Of a stretch of 64,000 nt of DNA, positions 1 through 8,127 are shown one piece after another. Below the pieces are notes generated by a model that saw nothing but the letters and a program-made list of their open reading frames with translations, had not been told where the DNA came from and ran no database searches. This DNA comes from Eubacterium limosum. GTDB taxonomy: Bacteria > Bacillota > Clostridia > Eubacteriales > Eubacteriaceae. Where the stretch lies: positions 1-64,000 of the forward strand of contig NZ_CP019962.1 in assembly GCF_000807675.2 (NCBI RefSeq), written 5' to 3'. The position numbers were made by a program, and so were the translations under genes. The number at the start of each line of letters is the position of its first letter. Position 1 is the first letter of the stretch.

Positions 1-60
1 CATGGCATCTGGTGGCCCTTCCGCGTATATTTCAAGAGTTACTTTTTCACCGGTGATCAT
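1..60 (-). CDS. Phage head-completion protein, 5' end only (20 codons)
   Basis: Only the first 20 codons are inside the window, starting MITGEKVTLEIYAEGPPDAM. The ATG at 60-58 overlaps the TGA stop of the connector gene (ATGA), the usual sign of translational coupling in a phage head operon. By position it should be a head-closure or head-tail joining protein, but the visible sequence is too short to identify a family. Confidence 0.6.
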   Translation of the reverse strand, partial: MITGEKVTLEIYAEGPPDAM

Positions 61-449
61 CTAATGCCTCCAATTGCTGGCGAGATGCTCCCCGTGCGTT
101 GAGCGCCAATACCTATCAGCTTTTTTTCGGCCAACGTCATATAGATGTCCCCAGTTGGGTTGACATAAGTCTGAGATTCTGAGTAACTCCCTGCCGTCTG
201 CGCAAAGGTTGAAACAGGCGGTAGATCAATCGGAGACAGCATCGCCCGCTTAACCATCTCACAGTTAATCCCAACCAGCGCATCGCTTTGCAAGTCATTC
301 TCAGGGTCGATCTCAACCCCACTTTGCTCACAAAGAAGCGCTATTTTTGTGGCGGCATCGGACAACAGCATCTCGGCCCGTTCCTTTTCGACGTCTGACA
401 AAGGACGCCATCGTCTCTCCAAGTCCACTAATGTTGCGAACGCGACCAT
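57..449 (-). CDS. Phage head-tail connector protein (Gp15/Gp19-like)
   Basis: A 130-residue protein that probably forms the connector ring between portal and tail. The N-terminus (VDLERRWRPLSDVEKERAE) and the following helical segment with repeated acidic/aliphatic pattern resemble the Gp19/Gp15/Gp42 head-tail connector family, and the length is typical. It lies directly downstream of the capsid gene and of a small ORF, and overlaps the next gene by four bases. A good ribosome site (GGAGGTAGAAGC) precedes the ATG at 449. The family call rests on N-terminal pattern and synteny. Confidence 0.75.
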   Translation of the reverse strand: MVAFATLVDLERRWRPLSDVEKERAEMLLSDAATKIALLCEQSGVEIDPENDLQSDALVGINCEMVKRAMLSPIDLPPVSTFAQTAGSYSESQTYVNPTGDIYMTLAEKKLIGIGAQRTGSISPAIGGIR

Positions 450-460
450 GCTTCTACCTC

Positions 461-610
461 CTATTTTTCATCCGTTTCTTTAGCTTTTGTCTTTTTGACA
501 GCTTTAGGATTGTCTTTTATGATTGCATATCCTAATTTCAAAAAATTTTCAACACTGTCTGGGTTAACCAAAACCGTTTGACCAGTAATCGGACACATCA
601 TCGGGGTCAT
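461..610 (-). CDS. Small hypothetical phage protein (49 aa)
   Basis: Reads MTPMMCPITGQTVLVNPDSV and ends in a lysine-rich tail. A purine-rich GGGGG ribosome site lies about six bases before the ATG at 610, and the stop sits 12 bases before the connector start, so it fits exactly between capsid and connector genes. Small basic-tailed proteins at this position are common in Firmicute siphophages; the role is unknown. The single CPITG segment is not a full zinc site. Confidence 0.7.
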   Translation of the reverse strand: MTPMMCPITGQTVLVNPDSVENFLKLGYAIIKDNPKAVKKTKAKETDEK

Positions 611-624
611 ATTGTGCCCCCTTT

Positions 625-1503
625 TTATGCGTCTTTGTCGGTCAGCTTAACAAAGGCAGTGGTATCCGCCAGTCTAAAGCCGAGCTCAATTTCGGCGCGA
701 ACCGCAAACATATTCTGCTGGAATAAGTTGATTGTGTTTTCCCCATCGGTCAAAGTCGCCTGATCAGAGATCGCAATTTGTACGCCTTCGACCGTTCCAT
801 ATACCGCTTTCGTCCAGTCGCCAGCATAACCAATCGTATTAGCCCCATCACTGGCGCCCGCCAAATAAGCTGCCTTTACAACCTGCACGGGATTACCAAG
901 AAGAACCGGGATGCCGCCGTCGGCCACGCTGTTAATAAACAGTGGTCGTCCATTGCCATCCTTCGCGCTAAGCAGGATGCTCTTAGCCTGCGGGGAGATT
1001 GCATAACCGCCAATCACATGCCCTTCCGCAGACACCGCGGCGTCTGCTGCCACAAGTCCAGCCCAAGGGTCAGTTTTAATGTTGACGGATGTCACGTCAC
1101 TTAATTGGTCGAAGTCGCTCCCGGGCTTTGTGGTACCACCAAACACGGTGCTGTCAAAAGTTTTTGCCAATGCATAGGGCAGGCGTCGGATTAACTCAGC
1201 GTAAAGTGCGCTGACATCACGTCGAAACTGGTTGCTAAAAGGTTCGATGACTGCAATAGTGTAAGGCGCCAATGTTTTGGTTCCCAGTGTATGTCTGGAT
1301 ACGGGTTTCTTATCCGTTTCCCCTACCCAGGCAGCCGTAGGCTCGCCCGTAATTGTCTGAATTTTAATCCCAGGGCCCGGTAATTCAATTTTTCGGGCCA
1401 ACTGCATAACCGCAGAGCTTTCTAAAACCTTCCCCCAGATTTCAGTGGATACTGCTTCCGGCAACGCAACGCCGGTGGTTTTTCTGTTCATATCAATTGC
1501 CAT
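625..1503 (-). CDS. Major capsid protein, HK97 fold
   Basis: 292 residues. The sequence follows the HK97 gp5 (Phage_capsid) pattern: an N-terminal segment on an LPEAVSTEIW start, an E-loop-like region around residues 55-80 (EPTAAWVGETDKKPVSRHTL), a long spine-helix region (PFSNQFRRDVSALYAELIRR), and a C-terminal domain ending in FRLADTTAFVKLTD. There is no N-terminal delta domain; the separate scaffold gene just upstream probably replaces it. The preceding gene ends 18 bases away. Many copies of this protein would build the icosahedral shell. Confidence 0.9.
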   Translation of the reverse strand: MAIDMNRKTTGVALPEAVSTEIWGKVLESSAVMQLARKIELPGPGIKIQTITGEPTAAWVGETDKKPVSRHTLGTKTLAPYTIAVIEPFSNQFRRDVSALYAELIRRLPYALAKTFDSTVFGGTTKPGSDFDQLSDVTSVNIKTDPWAGLVAADAAVSAEGHVIGGYAISPQAKSILLSAKDGNGRPLFINSVADGGIPVLLGNPVQVVKAAYLAGASDGANTIGYAGDWTKAVYGTVEGVQIAISDQATLTDGENTINLFQQNMFAVRAEIELGFRLADTTAFVKLTDKDA

Positions 1504-1521
1504 GTTTTCTTTACCTCATTT

Positions 1522-2016
1522 CTACAATTTGTCGCCGAGTGCCTCGGCAAATAAATCCGCTGTTGTTGCGGTTTTGTGCTTTGGTTTTTGCCCGTCGCTT
1601 GGCACGACCGGAGCTGTTGGTTGTTCACCAATAAAAGCTTTCAGTTCATCAGCGTGGGCCATTAATTCTTCTTTTGTGCTGCCCCGCAGCAAATTAGCCG
1701 GAACCCCCGATGTGTCGGAGACTTCTTTTGCCCATCCTACCAGCTGCTCTCGTTGCTTATAAGCAGCGTTTTCTTTTTCCGCGTTTTCGAGGCGTTCATT
1801 TAACTTTTGCATCTCGGTCTTTTGGCTCTCTTCAAAAGCATCATACTTTTCCGCTTTCTCCTTATAAACCTCAAAACCTTCATACTTTTTGCGCTCCCTG
1901 GCAACGCGTGCGCCGATAATTTTGTCTAAATCTTCCTGGGACCTTATGGGCTCAAAAGTATTTTCTTGATGGTTGCTTTCGGTGGATTCAGTCCCATTAA
2001 TCAATTCTTCACTCAT
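1522..2016 (-). CDS. Phage scaffolding protein (DUF4355-like)
   Basis: 164 residues, very rich in Glu, Lys and Gln, with a predicted coiled coil from about residue 35 to 95 (ARVARERKKYEGFEVYKEKA onward) and a Pro-rich linker near residue 130 before a short C-terminal LFAEALGDKL helix. This composition, size and location immediately before the capsid gene match DUF4355 scaffold proteins, which chaperone capsid assembly and are then lost. A terminator-like hairpin lies upstream at 2080-2106, which may tune its dosage relative to the minor head protein. Confidence 0.85.
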   Translation of the reverse strand: MSEELINGTESTESNHQENTFEPIRSQEDLDKIIGARVARERKKYEGFEVYKEKAEKYDAFEESQKTEMQKLNERLENAEKENAAYKQREQLVGWAKEVSDTSGVPANLLRGSTKEELMAHADELKAFIGEQPTAPVVPSDGQKPKHKTATTADLFAEALGDKL

Positions 2017-2079
2017 TTTATCTCCTATCCCGCTTTTTGGCGTATCGGTGATTTCCGCTCACCGCGGCGTAAATTATAA

Positions 2080-2106
2080 TAAAAAAGAGCTATTAAGCTC
2101 TATATA
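2080..2106 (-). terminator. Intrinsic terminator between minor head and scaffold genes
   Basis: On the minus strand a GAGCT...AGCTC stem with a short TAATAG-type loop is followed by six T and more AT-rich sequence. It lies between the minor head gene stop (2114) and the scaffold start (2016). A second 6-bp hairpin (CGGTGA/TCACCG) follows at about 2045-2062. It could reduce read-through, or be overcome by late antitermination. Confidence 0.6.
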
Positions 2107-2113
2107 AACTGTT

Positions 2114-2833
2114 TTATTTGACGTTGTAGTCTTTTCGCATTTGCGCAAGTATATCCTTTGTGGTATTCGCATCCTTATCTGCCTTATCTGCCTCTTCGAC
2201 CCTTTTCCTTGATTCGAGGTACTGATCTTGCAGAGATTCGGGGTCATACCCTTCTACATCCTCCACTCCCGCAATGATCTGGCAATCGCAGTCGTTGTGA
2301 AACTGCATCATCTCTCCGGCTGTCTGTTTAGAAACATACACAAACCCCCGGCTGGCCAGCATCATGCAAAAAGCGCAGGTCTTTGCCCCAGCGGGAACCC
2401 GCGCAAACTTCACTTTGTTTTTTCTTGCATTGTCAATCATTGTTTGATGCGCATGGTTTTTCGTTTGCCGCGAAATATTTTTATTCACCTCCGGCAGTGG
2501 GTCAGCGCCCAGCGCGTCGTATCGATTTGCCGCAATCGCATACCGAATTGTTCGGTCTAAGCTATCAAGGTCAATCCATTCCGACGCCAGCGCGTTACTG
2601 ATGCCGGTCTGCTTCTCGAAGAACTCAGCGGCGTTCAGAGAAGCCGCGCCGCCGTATTGGCGTATCAGCCCCTCCGCAACGTCAAAGATCATGTCTTTGT
2701 ACGGCCAATAATTGCCGTCTTTTATGTTCAGCGTTTTTAAAAACCGACTAAATTTCTCCGACGCTTCCCCCGCCAGCTTAATAGTGGTTTGCCCGTAGCT
2801 TTCCAGTTCTCTACTACTCAGTATTATCTTCAC
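2114..2833 (-). CDS. Minor head protein (MuF / VG15-like)
   Basis: About 239 residues if started at the GTG at 2833; a TTG at 2869 would add 12 residues inside the portal frame, so the start is uncertain. The C-terminal half has the segment RVPAGAKTCAFCMMLASRGF followed by FHNDCDC, a Cys/His cluster typical of phage minor head / morphogenesis proteins of the VG15/MuF type. N-terminal helices probably contact the portal. The coding region overlaps the portal stop. The C-terminal tail is highly charged. Some relatives are annotated as capsid maturation proteases, but no protease motif can be shown here. Confidence 0.8.
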   Translation of the reverse strand: MKIILSSRELESYGQTTIKLAGEASEKFSRFLKTLNIKDGNYWPYKDMIFDVAEGLIRQYGGAASLNAAEFFEKQTGISNALASEWIDLDSLDRTIRYAIAANRYDALGADPLPEVNKNISRQTKNHAHQTMIDNARKNKVKFARVPAGAKTCAFCMMLASRGFVYVSKQTAGEMMQFHNDCDCQIIAGVEDVEGYDPESLQDQYLESRKRVEEADKADKDANTTKDILAQMRKDYNVK

Positions 2834-4241
2834 CCCCGTTACCGTTACCGCTCGCCATAAGCGCTTCAAGCGCCTTTCGGGACTGGAACTTTCGTTTATC
2901 GCTTAAGAGCCTTGTAATCTGGCTTTCTGTGTATCCGAGCTCCTCTAATGCCACCTGGCTTTCGGCAATCCACGGAATCGCGGACACCTGCTTAATAATT
3001 GCATCGGATTGGCTAACGACCGATGGAATCGCCGGGTTTCTAAAGCGTGGCTGCATTTTCTTTGCGTTATCCGGCAGGGCGTCGATGGTTGTATTCGCCG
3101 ATATCGCCGCCACCAGCAAACCGATATTTCTTAAGGCTGCCCCGTTTGTTTCGTTTAGACCTTCCGCCTCGATGATCAAATCCTCTTTTGCGGCATAGAT
3201 CGCTTCTGCTGACGCCGGGTTATCGTGTATCACGCCCAGCGATGATATCGGAATGCCTGTTTCTCCGGCAAATTGGGCGGCCAAATTTCGCATGTAGTCC
3301 ATGTGTGGCTGCATGGAAGCCTGGGGCAATTGCCCAAAACTCGGGATATCCCCGTCCTCGTCCTTCGATACCGCGAAGATACTTCCGATGTACGCCTCCC
3401 ACTTCGAATTTTCCTTAAAGAGCTGCGGATCTGCCCCCAAAAGATACTTTTGCGGGCTTGTGAAAAATTCGGATGATACCTCGGTTCTTACAGCCGTACG
3501 GATAGCGCTGTCTGTGATTGACATCACCGCCCGGCTCACCCGGCTTTTTCCGAAAGGCCTGTCAAGTGACGGCCTGTAAACCATGGGCTCCATTAGTGGC
3601 CGCCCCTGCTTGTGGGGCTTGTAGTCCGCATCCCACGTGTTGCCATTTCTGCTTATCTCAATGATTGCGCTATTCGTGTACAGGTTTATCTGGGTCGGCT
3701 CTCTCGTTTTTGGGTCGACGTCAACAATCGTCAGCCCGCTTTTTATTTTCTTCCGGCGGCTGTCCCACAGCGCGGCGGCTGTTTCGGCATCGTAAGCCGA
3801 CATCACCACCGGCGGATCGCCCGCACCACCTTTAGACACCGTAATAAAAGAGCACGAATGGATTAATTCGCTGGTTGTCGCCTGCCTGTAGAGCACCGGG
3901 AAATTATTTTGTTTTAAAATATCGTTGATGCCGTAGTCGTCCGCTTCGTCTGGCAGTACAAACCCATCAAAGCGGCTTCTGGCAGATAACATATCGACCG
4001 CTTTCGCTGGCCAGCCAAGCGCGCACTCCATTTTTTTTAGCACTGGCGGTACCGCGATGCCCAAGTCCTTGAGCTTATTTTTCTGGTCGTAGTATTTCTT
4101 TTTTAGCTGGTTTCTCCCCAGTTTCCACTGCCACACTTCGATTAGCTCGCTAAACGCCGTCTGGTCTTGCGGCAATAGCCCGCGAATGTTTCCGGGCTTA
4201 AAATTAAAAATGCTGTTCATCGGCACCCATTTTTCCGTCAT
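2814..4241 (-). CDS. Portal protein
   Basis: 475 residues from the ATG at 4241, which overlaps the terminase stop as ATGA and has an AGGTG ribosome site. The length, the N-terminal PGNIRGLLPQDQTAF segment, the YRPSLDRPFGKSRVSRAVMS motif near the middle, and the GIPISSLGVIHDNPASAEAI motif near residue 340 are typical of SPP1-like (gp6) portal proteins. The dodecameric portal is the DNA entry ring and docking site for terminase. It sits in the canonical order TerS-TerL-portal-minor head. Confidence 0.9.
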   Translation of the reverse strand: MTEKWVPMNSIFNFKPGNIRGLLPQDQTAFSELIEVWQWKLGRNQLKKKYYDQKNKLKDLGIAVPPVLKKMECALGWPAKAVDMLSARSRFDGFVLPDEADDYGINDILKQNNFPVLYRQATTSELIHSCSFITVSKGGAGDPPVVMSAYDAETAAALWDSRRKKIKSGLTIVDVDPKTREPTQINLYTNSAIIEISRNGNTWDADYKPHKQGRPLMEPMVYRPSLDRPFGKSRVSRAVMSITDSAIRTAVRTEVSSEFFTSPQKYLLGADPQLFKENSKWEAYIGSIFAVSKDEDGDIPSFGQLPQASMQPHMDYMRNLAAQFAGETGIPISSLGVIHDNPASAEAIYAAKEDLIIEAEGLNETNGAALRNIGLLVAAISANTTIDALPDNAKKMQPRFRNPAIPSVVSQSDAIIKQVSAIPWIAESQVALEELGYTESQITRLLSDKRKFQSRKALEALMASGNGNGGEDNTE

Positions 4242-5677
4242 ATCAACACCTGCTTTCTTTGTGGGTTTCGTTTGGTGGTGCACACCGACCAATAAGCCAG
4301 TGCCGCCGCCTCTATTAGCGTGCTGTCTACTTGCTTGCTGCCAAAAGACCACCCGCCATTGCTTCCGATCAATCTTTTTTCGCTCATTAACGCTGATTCA
4401 TTCAGGGCGGGCTGGTTGAAGTGCGTCACCGCGCCCTCCCGGATCGCGTTTAGTAACATGCTGGCCGCAGCCACAACGTCGCCGGACTTCGGGATTGTGA
4501 TCGCCCCTTTGGCGGTAATGCCACCCTCTCTTAGCCTTTCGACAAGTACCATCGACGCGTTGAGCCCGTCAATCGCGATAGTGGCCGCTTTGGTTTTTCG
4601 CTTAATCAACCAGTCTGCCAACCAAGAGATGCCGCCCGCCATGGAACGATTTTCGATGATTTCCACATGCGTCAGTCCTTTTTGTGGCTTTAATGCCACG
4701 GCCAGAGACACCGTTGCGCCATCGGCCGAAAATTTAACGGCATAGGCCAGCTTTCCATCTTTCGCCGGGCTTTCGGTCGCACATTTTTCCCATTCCTTAC
4801 GGTCAATCACGGCGGCAAACTGGTATTTTGGCAGCCAGTACCCAAGGCGCTCCTGCGCGAAGGATACTTCGTTCATGGTCGAAATTTCCGCCCGGACAAC
4901 GTCCACATCTAGGCGAATGCCAAGCGACGGGTTTGTGTCATACCATCTCTTTTCATCGCGGGTGTCCCCGACGCTCTCAACGCTCCATTCATTCCATGAT
5001 ACGTCCTTTTCTTCTTCGGTCAATGCCCCTTCCCGGATATGGGCGAATACGTCCCCAGATGTTTCTGGCCCCGGCGGTGTGCCGGTAAAGATAAATTGCG
5101 GGTTCTTAAGGGGGGAGCTGGACGCGGTCGCCATGATAGCTTTTAGTTGTGTATCCGTAAGCTCCTGAGCCTCATCGACGATGACCACATCGACTGTAAA
5201 ACCACGCCGCGAGGACTTGGTTCGCGTCGAAAAATAAATCCCCGCGCCATTCTTAAAGAAGATGGCCTCTTTTCCCGCTGCCCGCCGAACCGACGACACC
5301 CTGGCATTTAGTTCCGGATATTTGCACTCTGGATCATCTTTTTTTTCGCCAAAGAAGTGTTGGACACGGTCAAACAGTTGCGTGACCGTTGAATAATCGT
5401 GCGCAGTATAAAGTATTTTCTCGCCCCGAAACAGGGTTCCAAAATTAATCCGGCTTTCCAAAAGTGCCGTTTTGCCGTTTTGCCTTGGACAGGACAGTCC
5501 ATTTCGAATATGCACCCATTTTCCACTCACTCCCACCGCCAGCCAATCACTCAAGACATCCGCCTGCCAGTCATCTAATGTGATACCCATCGCACTCGAC
5601 AAGCGCATTGCTTTTTTGCAATCTGTGTCATCATACGGTTGGCTAATGTGTATCCTTGGTTTTCTGCTACCGCGCAT
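4238..5677 (-). CDS. terL: Terminase large subunit (packaging ATPase/nuclease)
   Basis: About 479 residues from the ATG at 5677. The ATPase has a Walker A-like CPRQNGKT near residue 65 and a Walker B VVIVDEAQE near residue 168, followed by a coupling-motif region FIFTGTPPG. The C-terminal half should hold the RNase H-like nuclease; acidic candidates occur at KFSADGATVSLAV and TIAIDGLNAS. It drives DNA translocation into the prohead and cuts at the packaging site. The start overlaps the small-subunit stop by 11 bases. Only a weak ribosome site precedes the ATG. Confidence 0.93.
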   Translation of the reverse strand: MRGSRKPRIHISQPYDDTDCKKAMRLSSAMGITLDDWQADVLSDWLAVGVSGKWVHIRNGLSCPRQNGKTALLESRINFGTLFRGEKILYTAHDYSTVTQLFDRVQHFFGEKKDDPECKYPELNARVSSVRRAAGKEAIFFKNGAGIYFSTRTKSSRRGFTVDVVIVDEAQELTDTQLKAIMATASSSPLKNPQFIFTGTPPGPETSGDVFAHIREGALTEEEKDVSWNEWSVESVGDTRDEKRWYDTNPSLGIRLDVDVVRAEISTMNEVSFAQERLGYWLPKYQFAAVIDRKEWEKCATESPAKDGKLAYAVKFSADGATVSLAVALKPQKGLTHVEIIENRSMAGGISWLADWLIKRKTKAATIAIDGLNASMVLVERLREGGITAKGAITIPKSGDVVAAASMLLNAIREGAVTHFNQPALNESALMSEKRLIGSNGGWSFGSKQVDSTLIEAAALAYWSVCTTKRNPQRKQVLI

Positions 5678-6092
5678 CGGACTCAAATTCAGCAAATAAA
5701 GCCTCAAGCTTCGATTCGCCGCCCTCGTCAGTTTTTGTTTCGGTCATTTCGTGGATGGCTTGGATGGTGTCGCGATATTCTTTTGATAGCTTTGCGATGA
5801 TTGTTGTTGGCGTGTCTTTAGAAAATAGGTTGTCATGCAGCATATCACGTAGCTCAATCAATCGCCTGAGCGTGTCACTGTCTCGGTCATTAAGATTTGC
5901 GCTTTCGATCAACGCCTCGGAGGTCATGACGGCTGCCGGCCTGTCGTCTTTTAGGCCCAATGCCTTCACGCGACTCTGGACGCTCGATTTTGATCGTCCC
6001 AACTCCGTTGCAATATCATTGAGAGAATACTTCGGATAATTCATACGTATGTATTCATCCTCTTTAATGGTAAACTTTCTTTTTCGTACGAT
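5667..6092 (-). CDS. terS: Terminase small subunit, probable non-ATG (ATC) start
   Basis: About 141 residues. The N-terminus (KRKFTIKEDEYIRMNYPKYS then LNDIATELGRSKSSVQSRVK) is a Myb/GcrA-like helix-turn-helix that should bind the packaging site; the C-terminus is acidic and helical. No in-frame ATG, GTG or TTG stands behind the strong AGGAGG at 6105-6100. The codon at the right distance (7 bases) is ATC at 6092. A GTG at 6143 lies inside a terminator hairpin and has no ribosome site, and the first internal ATG (6044) would cut off the first DNA-binding helix. Confidence 0.8.
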   Translation of the reverse strand: MVRKRKFTIKEDEYIRMNYPKYSLNDIATELGRSKSSVQSRVKALGLKDDRPAAVMTSEALIESANLNDRDSDTLRRLIELRDMLHDNLFSKDTPTTIIAKLSKEYRDTIQAIHEMTETKTDEGGESKLEALFAEFESDAR

Positions 6093-6110
6093 ACGATCAC
6101 CTCCTAAAAG

Positions 6111-6152
6111 AAAAAAAGCCCTATGCCGCCGGGGTGAAGTCACCAGGTAGGG
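6111..6152 (-). terminator. Intrinsic terminator upstream of terS
   Basis: On the minus strand a long stem with CCCTA/TAGGG outer and GGTGA/TCACC inner pairs ends in seven T. It lies between the HNH gene and the terS ribosome site. It is one of three terminators that punctuate this gene run. Confidence 0.7.
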
Positions 6153-6188
6153 AGGGTGTACCGCCCCATGCCGTCACGCTCAGACGCT

Positions 6189-6488
6189 TTACCAGTTTCT
6201 CGATTTTGGTATGGGCCGGTTGATGCTCTGGGTTACCTGTGTCTTGTTTGACTTTCTTTGATTGCAAGATCGATGTGTCAATTGTACGTTGTCTTTATCG
6301 TACGGGCTTCCGCCCTTTGATACGGGGATGATCTCGTCTACTTCCGCAGACATTGGGTGCGGTGTTTTTAAACTCTTATCTACTGGCTTGCCACACAGGG
6401 CGCAATGATCTTGCGTGGCTAAAACCCAACGCCTTATGGCGTCGCGCCTTGCCCCATTAGTTCTTCTTGGGTTTGGATATGTTGACAT
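6189..6488 (-). CDS. HNH endonuclease
   Basis: 99 residues with the HNH arrangement: a CALCGKPV zinc knuckle near residue 30, the segment VDEIIPVSKGGSPYDKDN, and LTHRSCNQRKSNK at about 70-82 supplying the second Cys pair. The usual DHI of the nuclease motif reads DEI here, a variant also found in other phage HNH proteins. HNH proteins encoded next to terminase assist cos cleavage by TerL in several phages, so it is probably part of the packaging machine rather than a homing enzyme. It is bounded by terminators on both sides. Confidence 0.88.
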   Translation of the reverse strand: MSTYPNPRRTNGARRDAIRRWVLATQDHCALCGKPVDKSLKTPHPMSAEVDEIIPVSKGGSPYDKDNVQLTHRSCNQRKSNKTQVTQSINRPIPKSRNW

Positions 6489-6520
6489 AAGGTGCCTCTC
6501 ATTCGTCGTTTCACAGTACT

Positions 6521-6553
6521 AAAAAGACCCCGGAGCCGGAGCTTACCGAGGTC
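6521..6553 (-). terminator. Intrinsic terminator after the methyltransferase gene
   Basis: Minus-strand stem GACCTCGG/CCGGGGTC with a GC-rich loop followed by TTTTT, located between the methyltransferase stop (6562) and the HNH start (6488). Confidence 0.75.
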
Positions 6554-6561
6554 GTGGTCCA

Positions 6562-7215
6562 CTACAAATTGTTAATTCTGTTCTGTGCGATTTTATAATA
6601 ATGCTCGTCAATTTCAAATCCGAGATAATTTCGATTGTTTCGAATGCAGGCTTCCGCCGTTGTACCGGACCCCATGAACGTATCCAAAATGACGTCTCCT
6701 TCCACAGAAGAATTTAAGAGCATTTTTTCAATCAAAGCAACGGGTTTTTGTGCGTTGTGAAGCTTTGTTGGCAGGGTGTAGTTAATTGGCTTTATTCGCC
6801 AAACATCGCGTTCATTGGCCGGAAAAGTACGCTTCCGTTTACCCTTAATCGCATAGATGATAAACTCATGAGAAAAACGATACTGCCCACCGCATTTAAT
6901 CCATTCATAATCCCAGACGATTAAGTTCGGAATTTCAAAATACTTTTTTAAGATTGGATATAAAAATGGGTAGGTGCGCCAATCCGTGTTAATATACATT
7001 GCTGCACCATCTTTCAAGACGCGCTTAAACTCACTAAAGAGAATCTCAAAAAATGGTTCGATTAGGTTGTTGTCGTTCCAGGCCCCTTGCTTTCCGTTGC
7101 TGGTAGTACCAATACAATACGGAGGGTCTGTTATAATCAGGTCGATTGCTTCATTCTCGATTTTTTTAATCCCTTCAAGGCAGTTCTGGTTGTATATTTT
7201 ATTAATTTCTAACAT
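6562..7215 (-). CDS. Site-specific DNA methyltransferase (N6-A/N4-C, beta class)
   Basis: 217 residues. The catalytic DPPY motif is at residues 30-33 and the AdoMet-binding FMGSGTT at about 181-187, in the order of beta-class N6-adenine/N4-cytosine enzymes (N6_N4_Mtase family). There is no cognate restriction gene nearby, so it is a solitary phage methylase that may protect phage DNA from host restriction or mark packaging or regulatory sites. The target sequence cannot be read from the protein. It is isolated between terminators at 7230-7256 and 6521-6553, like an independently expressed cargo gene. Confidence 0.92.
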   Translation of the reverse strand: MLEINKIYNQNCLEGIKKIENEAIDLIITDPPYCIGTTSNGKQGAWNDNNLIEPFFEILFSEFKRVLKDGAAMYINTDWRTYPFLYPILKKYFEIPNLIVWDYEWIKCGGQYRFSHEFIIYAIKGKRKRTFPANERDVWRIKPINYTLPTKLHNAQKPVALIEKMLLNSSVEGDVILDTFMGSGTTAEACIRNNRNYLGFEIDEHYYKIAQNRINNL

Positions 7216-7229
7216 TCCTTTCCTCCACG

Positions 7230-7256
7230 AAAAAAGACACCGGTTCCCCGATGTCT
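7230..7256 (-). terminator. Intrinsic terminator after the late-activator gene
   Basis: Minus-strand stem AGACATCGG/CCGGTGTCT with a tight GGAA-type loop and a run of six T. It closes the early operon downstream of the gene ending at 7319. Confidence 0.8.
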
Positions 7257-7318
7257 CTTAATTACATTTTTACATACTATCATAATAACATACAAAACTG
7301 TCCTGCGAGTACCCCTCT

Positions 7319-7729
7319 TTAAAACTTTTTATTTGACATCAAATAGTAGAACTTTCTTCTTCTGTCATAATACATCTTCTTTCCACATGGAATATCCATA
7401 ACGGTTTTTAAATAGTGATAACTGACATGCTCATTCGTAACCGCCTTTAAAATATACGGATAAATCTCAGAATCTGCTTCCATCGCCGTCTGTTCGATCA
7501 ACTGGCACTTTCTCTCAAGCTCGGCTCTTTTCATCGCTAAATAGGCCGTAGAATCCGATTTTCCCGTACCAAAAGGCATTCCCGTTAGTTCCTGCGCGCC
7601 AACGGTGTGCGTATTATACTTCAATTCGTCCTTCCACTCATTGTACTGGAGGCAAAAGTTATAAATTTCTAAAAAGCGGTACTTGCTGATCTGATATTTG
7701 TTTTTGTTTAATGGTCTGACATTTGGCAA
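7319..7729 (-). CDS. Phage late-gene transcriptional activator, RinA/ArpU-like
   Basis: 136 residues. It starts with a KYRFLEIYNFCLQYNEW helix and ends with a helix-turn-helix-like region (YHYLKTVMDIPCGKKMYYDR) and an aromatic/basic tail RRRKFYYLMSNKKF. This pattern and the position as last gene of the early operon, just before the packaging genes, match the RinA/ArpU group of Firmicute phage late activators with sigma-region-4-like helices. Assignment is by pattern and position. If right, it would activate or antiterminate transcription across the three downstream terminators. Confidence 0.65.
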   Translation of the reverse strand: MPNVRPLNKNKYQISKYRFLEIYNFCLQYNEWKDELKYNTHTVGAQELTGMPFGTGKSDSTAYLAMKRAELERKCQLIEQTAMEADSEIYPYILKAVTNEHVSYHYLKTVMDIPCGKKMYYDRRRKFYYLMSNKKF

Positions 7730-7784
7730 TGCTTGCGTCCTCCTTTTCTTTCACGCACTCCCCACTCTTCTCCACCGGACACTC

Positions 7785-7907
7785 TCACCGCTTTTCACAG
7801 AACTTGCACTTGTCCGGAATAATATCTTTAAAATTCTCCGCCTCACAGATTCCCGTTCGATCGTAGGTGCAGAACTGGTAGAGAATGCAGGTTTGACAAC
7901 TAGTCAT
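7785..7907 (-). CDS. Small cysteine-rich phage protein (40 aa)
   Basis: Reads MTSCQTCILYQFCTYDRTGI and ends with CKFCEKR. Six cysteines, including two CxxC pairs (residues 4/7 and 35/38), suggest a small zinc-binding domain. Its ATG lies inside the stop region of the upstream gene, giving tight coupling. Function unknown; it belongs to a run of similar zinc-knuckle early genes. Confidence 0.65.
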   Translation of the reverse strand: MTSCQTCILYQFCTYDRTGICEAENFKDIIPDKCKFCEKR

Positions 7908-8127
7908 TTTCTTTATACTGCTCATAAGTCAACTCAAAGATATCTGCCCGAACAGGATATACTTCCCCGTAGATGCCCTTTACAATGTAATCTCCTGGTT
8001 GGACAAATAGTGAGCCCTCCAAAGTTTTTATCTCGGTTGAAAATTGCAGAAAGTTTGCCCATTCAGGTGTTGGGTCTACACCAAACTGGAAAGCCTCCAC
8101 TGGGATTTGCTTTTTAACATATTTCAT
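7900..8127 (-). CDS. Conserved small phage protein (75 aa)
   Basis: Start chosen at the ATG at 8127 (MKYVKKQIPVEAFQFG), four bases overlapping the upstream stop. The segment QPGDYIVKGIYGEVYPVRAD followed by IFELTYE is a recurrent motif of a widespread Firmicute phage protein family of unknown role. Two beta-strand-rich halves are likely. No catalytic motif is visible. Confidence 0.75.
   Translation of the reverse strand: MKYVKKQIPVEAFQFGVDPTPEWANFLQFSTEIKTLEGSLFVQPGDYIVKGIYGEVYPVRADIFELTYEQYKEND

Noticed and set aside
6189-6488. HNH gene as a homing endonuclease
   Set aside because: Its position by the terminase and short length fit a packaging HNH protein; no interrupted gene is present.
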